DNA of 35,166 bases, taken from NCBI GenBank assembly GCA_030145275.1, contig JAQYVV010000029.1, forward strand, positions 1 through 35,166, given 5' to 3'. Origin of the DNA: Desulfurivibrionaceae bacterium. GTDB lineage: Bacteria; Desulfobacterota; Desulfobulbia; Desulfobulbales; VMSU01. Positions 31,549-35,166 of the stretch are shown here, one piece after another (position 1 is the first letter of the stretch; each line of letters opens with the position of its first letter). The notes under the pieces are model-generated. The model did no database searches, was not told where the DNA came from, and worked only from the letters and a program-made list of their open reading frames with translations. The position numbers were made by a program, and so were the translations under genes.

Positions 31549-32445
31549 CTACTCAGTTGACATTGCGTTAATAATCTTTTGAAATTCGCAAAAGGCCTCG
31601 TTCATAAAACAATCCAATTCTGTTTCTCCGGCTGAAAAATAATCTTCACATTTGGGGTCCTGTTCATACATGAAGGCGTCAGCGCCGGTTGCCGCTCCAC
31701 CGATCATAGCCATGATATCACCTAGGTGAACGGTGTAAACCAAAGGTTTATATTCGTCTTTACTGTTGTCAGGGTCATGGTGGTGTCTGATCACTTCACA
31801 AAGTGCTTCCGGTAGGTTCCAGTGTTTTGCTATATGGTAGCCGACCGCACAATGGTCTGTGCCGTAATAGAACTGTTCTGCTGCACGGTAGTCGTGCAAG
31901 GTGTCACTTTCAACAGCTTTCAGTAGGCCGGGAGCGGAACCTTTCATGTATTGAGAGAGGATTCCTTTGCCAAGATCATGCATGAGTCCAGCGGTATATG
32001 CCTCTTCTGGATTAACATTGTTGATTGAAACTTTTGCCAGTTCACGGGCTGTGATCGCAGTCAGCAAGCTGTGTTTCCAGAGGTCACCGCTTTCACCTTC
32101 GTAACCTTCTAATGGATCTCTATAGACGGGAGCTGCACACTCCTCCATTGCCAGCCCAAAAACTATTTTATCTCCCAGCTGAGGGATTGCCCTTTCAACA
32201 GAAGTAATTGGCTCGCTTAAACCGTATGCGGCGCTGTTGACCACTTGCAAGATTTTAATTGTCAGAGAGGGATCATATTTGACTATTTTAACGATATCTT
32301 GGATTGAGTGCTCTTTGTTTGCAACTACCTGCATCAGCTTCGATGCACTTTGGGACATCAAGGGGAGGGCATCGACGCTGCGAAGAATTTGGGCGTTTAA
32401 AACTTTGGCTTTCATTCCATTTAATTTTTCCATGGCGTTTTCCAC
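31549..32445 (-). CDS. HDOD-domain protein in the che operon
   Basis: A 298-residue cytoplasmic protein. Residues about 20-215 form an HDOD domain: LPLMSQSASKLMQVV, IVKYDPSLTIKILQVVNSAAYG, and the retained HD-like pair in AGLMHDLGKGILSQY. HDOD proteins lack most HD hydrolase ligands and usually act as signalling scaffolds. The start is a GTG at 32445 that overlaps the CheD stop (TAGTG), so translation is coupled; an ATG at 32433 is an alternative. The acidic tail (YEQDPKCEDYFSAGETELDCF) may bind a partner. Its place between cheD and cheB points to a role in chemotaxis or receptor adaptation, but that is inference. Confidence 0.85.
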   Translation of the reverse strand: MENAMEKLNGMKAKVLNAQILRSVDALPLMSQSASKLMQVVANKEHSIQDIVKIVKYDPSLTIKILQVVNSAAYGLSEPITSVERAIPQLGDKIVFGLAMEECAAPVYRDPLEGYEGESGDLWKHSLLTAITARELAKVSINNVNPEEAYTAGLMHDLGKGILSQYMKGSAPGLLKAVESDTLHDYRAAEQFYYGTDHCAVGYHIAKHWNLPEALCEVIRHHHDPDNSKDEYKPLVYTVHLGDIMAMIGGAATGADAFMYEQDPKCEDYFSAGETELDCFMNEAFCEFQKIINAMSTE

Positions 32446-32927
32446 TATATCGTCCAGTCTGGCCGGCCCGGGGAATGAATAAGCACCTTGCCAGTATTTA
32501 CTTCAACCGTGACTGTCCTGCTTATTTGACCACCCAGATCCTCAGCGATCGGGGCCAGTCTCATTTGCCAGAGGATTTTTTTTATGGCCAGGATGTTGCG
32601 CTTACCGATGTTGAAGGTATCTTTCATCCTAGCAACTTGTGCTCCTCCTGCTAGCTTGATGATATAGCCACTCTTTGTGTTACTCTCTTTTTCCATGAGG
32701 TTGAGCAGGGCTGGGATTGCTGTATCCGCAAAGCGACCTGGTTGTTTAATGGCCATGGCTTTGTTTATGTTTGAGTCTGACAGGGCAATATGGGCCAGGC
32801 CAATAGTTCTGCTTTTAGGTTCCAGAATAATGATCCCAACACAAGACCCCAGGGCCATAGTCTTTAGTAACTCATCTGGTTTGTTGGTCGCACCGTAGTC
32901 GCCAATGCCAATAAATAATGTTTTCAT
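32445..32927 (-). CDS. cheD: CheD, receptor glutamine deamidase
   Basis: A protein of about 160 residues that deamidates receptor glutamines and, in some species, stimulates CheC-type phosphatases. The catalytic residues are visible: Cys in ALGSCVGIII, His in GLAHIALSDS, and the Thr just ahead of the ALGSC strand. KSGYIIKLAGGAQVARM and FNIGKRNILAIKKIL are further family blocks. The ATG at 32927 is preferred over the GTG at 32933. The stop overlaps the HDOD start. CheX, encoded in the same operon, is a likely functional partner. Between cheD and cheR lies a family-I repeat. Confidence 0.93.
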   Translation of the reverse strand: MKTLFIGIGDYGATNKPDELLKTMALGSCVGIIILEPKSRTIGLAHIALSDSNINKAMAIKQPGRFADTAIPALLNLMEKESNTKSGYIIKLAGGAQVARMKDTFNIGKRNILAIKKILWQMRLAPIAEDLGGQISRTVTVEVNTGKVLIHSPGRPDWTI

Positions 32928-33002
32928 AATCACTTCTTATAGATGTGGAAAAAATTTCTTCTAGCCAAGGTAGTTGGTTTTGTTATATCGGGGTTAGGGT
33001 CG

Positions 33003-33113
33003 ACCCAGCAGAGCTGGATAAGTGCCTTAACATATGGTTTTAGCTTTTTTATCTTTGGCGGAACTTTTTTTTGTTTTTGTGATTTGGGGTTTTACGCAGT
33101 GCTAAGGCACTAA
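33003..33113. repeat. Family-I inverted-repeat element, copy D, between cheR and cheD
   Basis: An element of about 111 bp with arms AGTGCCTTA (about 33021-33029) and TAAGGCACT (33103-33111). The small end hairpin is CCAGC-aga-GCTGG (33005-33017), whereas copies A-C have TCCGG-CCGGA: both arms have changed together. The TAG stop codon of cheR (33112-33110) is inside the element's end. Confidence 0.78.
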
Positions 33114-33964
33114 ATGCGCTGATAACAAGCGGGCATTATATATTTATAAAGGGTTTGCTCCCTACCCAGAGTTTCCGAGTGACCGATAAAAAAATAACCT
33201 CCCGGCTCAAGACATTTGTGAAATCTTTCCACCAGGGCATCCCTTGTTGGTTTATCAAAATATATCATCACGTTTCGGCAAAAAATCATATGGAATGGTT
33301 TCTTAAAAGGGAACTGAGTATTCATCAGGTTGAGTCGCCGCAGGGTTAATTCCTTTTTTACTCTTTTTGATACTTCGACTTGAGAATTGCTATGCGGGGT
33401 AAAATATTTTTTTTTCAAAGCGGCCGGCACTTTGCTGGTGCGATCATCAGGATATACTCCTTCCCGGGCAATTCCTAAGACCCTGTCTGAGATATCGGTG
33501 GCAAGTATCCCTGCACTCCAATTGTCGTAGTCTAGGCCGAGATGCTCGAGCATCAGCATCGCCAGCATGTAGGGTTCTTCTCCGGTGGAACATCCGGCTG
33601 TCCATATTCTCAGGTTGCGGGAGTTCCGGCCTGCCTGGTTTTTGACTAATTCCGGCAAAGCAGTGTTTTTAAAAAAATTAAAATGTGCCTCTTCACGATA
33701 AAAATATGAATAGTTGGTAGAAACTCTGTTTATCAGTTCGTCAAGGGCCTTACCTGTTCTGTCTGAACATAAATGGGAATAATAGCTATTGAAATTTGCA
33801 AAGCCGGTTGTTTTAAGTAGCTTTTGTAGTCTACCCACAAGCAAGGAGCGTTTCTCTTCGGTAAGGTTTATACCAAAGCGGTCATAGACAAGAGTGCGAA
33901 TAAGCGCAAATTCCTTGTCGGTAATTGTCATCATGGGTGAGACTATTTTGTCTGTGTTCGCCAT
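33110..33964 (-). CDS. cheR: CheR, chemotaxis protein methyltransferase
   Basis: A 284-residue SAM-dependent enzyme that methylates chemoreceptor glutamates. An N-terminal helical domain (about 10-80) precedes the methyltransferase domain. The SAM site is WTAGCSTGEEPYMLAML near residues 120-136, and the conserved NVMIYFDKPTRDALVERF near 235 and GGYFFIGHSE near 262 are typical of CheR. The last codons QRI and the TAG stop abut, and lie within, the end of a family-I repeat (33003-33113); the ending ACYQRI is somewhat short compared with family members, so the natural C-terminus may have been replaced. Next to cheX upstream. Confidence 0.95.
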   Translation of the reverse strand: MANTDKIVSPMMTITDKEFALIRTLVYDRFGINLTEEKRSLLVGRLQKLLKTTGFANFNSYYSHLCSDRTGKALDELINRVSTNYSYFYREEAHFNFFKNTALPELVKNQAGRNSRNLRIWTAGCSTGEEPYMLAMLMLEHLGLDYDNWSAGILATDISDRVLGIAREGVYPDDRTSKVPAALKKKYFTPHSNSQVEVSKRVKKELTLRRLNLMNTQFPFKKPFHMIFCRNVMIYFDKPTRDALVERFHKCLEPGGYFFIGHSETLGREQTLYKYIMPACYQRI

Positions 33965-34003
33965 AGCCTAGTCTAATATAGTTTAATTTTTTGAAATGTT
34001 ATT

Positions 34004-34108
34004 GTAATTTATAGATGTGCCTTAGATGTGTTCGATCAGGCCGGTCAGCCATACATCAGTATGCTGGCCGGCCTGATCGGGCGCAGATGAGGTGCAGCTA
34101 TAAGTTAC
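34004..34108. mobile_element. IS66-type MITE, copy h, at the 3' end of cheX (TSD ATGTTATT)
   Basis: A 105-bp element from GTAATTTATAG to AGCTATAAGTTAC, with perfect 8-bp duplications ATGTTATT at 33996-34003 and 34109-34116. It has a long perfect-looking stem: CGATCAGGCCGG...ATAC pairs with GTATGCTGGCCGGCCTGATCG. It lacks the tail. GGTGCAGC at about 34091 is the inverted GCTGCACC box of copies c and d. The TAA stop of cheX (34107-34105) is made by the element's TTAC end. Confidence 0.9.
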
Positions 34109-34560
34109 ATGTTATTGAGATATTCAAGCATGTCCTGTGAGCTTGAGATTGAAAATATGGTCTCCTCAGCACTGAAATTCCAATGTACTGTTTGGGGTGC
34201 CTCGGCTGCTAATTTTTTAGGTAAATCTAAGCTGAACTTGGTGTCATCAGGCAGGACTCCATTTAATAGGCTTCCGATGATTGTGTTTAAAAGTTCAAGG
34301 GAAAAATCGAGAAGATTTTCCTCTTGTATTTCTTCTCTGGGTATGGTGAACATTGATTCTGCAAAGAAATACAGCAATTCAATGCTGATTTTCATTTGAA
34401 AGTTGCCCGCAAACGGTTCTGAAACTCCTAGGGAAACAGTGTAGCTTTTTTCAGTCTCAGGCATCTCAAGGTCAGAGGGTAAAATTTCTGTAAATGCAAT
34501 ACTCTCAATTGTTTTTGAGACTGACTCTAATAGTATCTCATCTAGTTGATTCTTTTCCAC
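34105..34560 (-). CDS. cheX: CheX-like chemotaxis phosphatase
   Basis: A 151-residue protein of the CheC/CheX/FliY phosphatase family. The single catalytic E-x2-N motif is in LELLNTIIGSLLNGVLP near residues 88-104. The beta strands SLGVSEPFAGNFQMKISIELLYFF match CheX. CheX dephosphorylates CheY-P, and its neighbours are cheY and cheR. The last residues LNNM and the TAA stop come partly from the 8-bp duplication and end of the MITE at 34004-34108, so one or a few original C-terminal residues may be missing; the fold is otherwise complete. AAGGATATAAGTGG precedes the ATG at 34560. Confidence 0.82.
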   Translation of the reverse strand: MEKNQLDEILLESVSKTIESIAFTEILPSDLEMPETEKSYTVSLGVSEPFAGNFQMKISIELLYFFAESMFTIPREEIQEENLLDFSLELLNTIIGSLLNGVLPDDTKFSLDLPKKLAAEAPQTVHWNFSAEETIFSISSSQDMLEYLNNM

Positions 34561-34641
34561 TTATATCCTTATGTTTGTTTATCGTGTTGTTTTTGCGATG
34601 TTTACGCAGGTTGTTCAATGTACTGTTACTTAGAAGATCGT

Positions 34642-35019
34642 TTATGTCGTCGGAATAAATTCATGCAAAGCTTTATAAAGATCGGCTGGGGTAAAAGGCT
34701 TGGAAAGGATTCCCAGTGCCCCATTTGCCTTAAGCTCTGCCTCTCTGGCGGGATTTACCGCGCTGGAAATAATAAGTACCGGCAGATCTGTATAGGTAGA
34801 TTCACTTTTTATATTCGTTAGCAGTGTTTCTCCATCCATGACCGGCATGGTTAAGTCTGTAATCAGAAGGTCTATTGGAGCCGAAGCAATTTTATCCAAG
34901 GCATCCTGGCCGTTCTCTGCCTCAATAAATTCCGCCTGACTGAAACCTATGGCTTCAAGGCAGCGCTGGATAAACATTCGAGCCATGCCCGAATCATCGA
35001 CAATGACAATTTTTTTCAT
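34642..35019 (-). CDS. cheY: CheY-type single-domain response regulator
   Basis: A 125-residue receiver domain: acidic pair in KIVIVDDSGMARMF, phospho-Asp near residue 55 in LLITDLTMPVMDGETL, Ser/Thr switch in VLIISSAV and Lys in GILSKPFTPADL. It should carry the signal from CheA to the flagellar motor or to another output. The ATG at 35019 gives the family N-terminus MKKIVIVDD; a GTG at 35028 is also in frame and overlaps the cheA stop (GTGA), so coupled translation from it is possible. CheX downstream is the likely phosphatase. Confidence 0.92.
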   Translation of the reverse strand: MKKIVIVDDSGMARMFIQRCLEAIGFSQAEFIEAENGQDALDKIASAPIDLLITDLTMPVMDGETLLTNIKSESTYTDLPVLIISSAVNPAREAELKANGALGILSKPFTPADLYKALHEFIPTT

Positions 35020-35024
35020 CTTTA

Positions 35025-35166
35025 TCACTCTTCCTTTGCTGCTATACTATCTTCGATAGACCTGACGTCTAAGATGAGACATACTTCGCCGTTGCCCAGG
35101 ATGGTGCATCCCGAAACCCCACCGACATCGCCGGTATGGTTAATGTACTCAGAGAGGCCTTTGATG
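35025..35166 (-). CDS. cheA: CheA C-terminal fragment (CheW-like domain, cut by window edge)
   Basis: Only the last 47 codons are inside the window. They read IKGLSEYINHTGDVGGVSG, then CTILGNGEVCLILDVRSIEDS, ending AAKEE and TGA at 35027-35025. The pattern G-CTILG-G-V-LILDV is the end of the CheW-like regulatory domain of the CheA histidine kinase, which couples the kinase to chemoreceptors. A stand-alone CheW is the alternative, but the position upstream of cheY and the ILGNGEV sequence favour CheA. Its stop overlaps the possible GTG start of cheY. Confidence 0.75.
   Translation of the reverse strand, partial: IKGLSEYINHTGDVGGVSGCTILGNGEVCLILDVRSIEDSIAAKEE

Noticed and set aside
33003..33113. 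Family-I elements as ordinary transcription terminators
   Set aside because: Arms are 60-100 bp apart with AT-rich middles, there is no consistent T run, and copies also occur upstream of genes.
12215..34108. The repeated hairpins as a CRISPR or retron system
   Set aside because: No regularly spaced repeats, no cas genes and no reverse transcriptase; the 8-bp duplications explain them as transposons.

Overview
The window looks like chromosome of a Gram-negative, anaerobic Desulfobacterota (deltaproteobacterial) organism, most like the Desulfobulbales/Desulfotalea type of sulfur- or sulfate-metabolising bacterium. The basis is gene content: an Orange-protein (ORP)-type cluster with paired ferredoxin-MinD ATPases, a split-Soret-type dihaem cytochrome, an octahaem tetrathionate-reductase-family cytochrome, several membrane 4Fe-4S proteins, a KamA-type radical SAM protein, and a che operon with CheD and CheX. 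The genus is inferred, not shown. No rRNA, tRNA, CRISPR array or transposase gene was seen.

Layout. 1-7.5 kb: start of tex (runs off the left edge), a TPR-methyltransferase, a GNAT acetyltransferase, a spermidine-synthase-like protein, truA, a small coiled-coil protein and a Na/Pi cotransporter. 7.5-10.9 kb: a DUF134 regulator divergent from an ORP-like operon (two NifX/NifB-type cluster proteins and two ferredoxin-containing ATPases), with a clear sigma-70 promoter flanked by two matching operators. 11.1-14.1 kb: thioredoxin-like lipoprotein, CcdA and a NapH-like ferredoxin, convergent with a Tat-exported split-Soret cytochrome that contains an in-frame UGA followed by a convincing bacterial SECIS hairpin. 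14.6-24.3 kb: SH3-PpiC foldase, KamA homologue, PC4-like small protein, B12-binding radical SAM enzyme, M48 protease with TPRs, prfC and a lipoprotein. 24.5-26.9 kb: an operon (DUF302, BASS/ACR3-type transporter, small secreted protein, 4Fe-4S membrane protein) that is decaying through repeat insertions and a frame break. 27.1-30.4 kb: the octahaem cytochrome with a canonical sigma-54 promoter, divergent from a PAS-AAA-HTH sigma-54 activator, with a perfect palindrome between them. 30.4-35.2 kb: minus-strand che operon cheA(partial)-cheY-cheX-cheR-cheD-HDOD-cheB.

The most striking structure is not a gene. Eight miniature elements (97-182 bp), all beginning GTAA and nearly all ending TTAC or a variant of it, are each bounded by an 8-bp direct repeat (seven perfect, one 7/8). 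GTAA termini with 8-bp duplications are the signature of the IS66 transposase family, so these look like non-autonomous IS66-type MITEs. They have variable but self-complementary central hairpins and a tail of about 45 bp carrying a third copy of the terminal box. A second family of four elements, with AGTGCCTTA/TAAGGCACT arms and a small co-varying terminal hairpin, is also present. Members of both families supply stop codons to host genes (cheX, cheR, a 4Fe-4S protein, a small secreted protein) and split operons.
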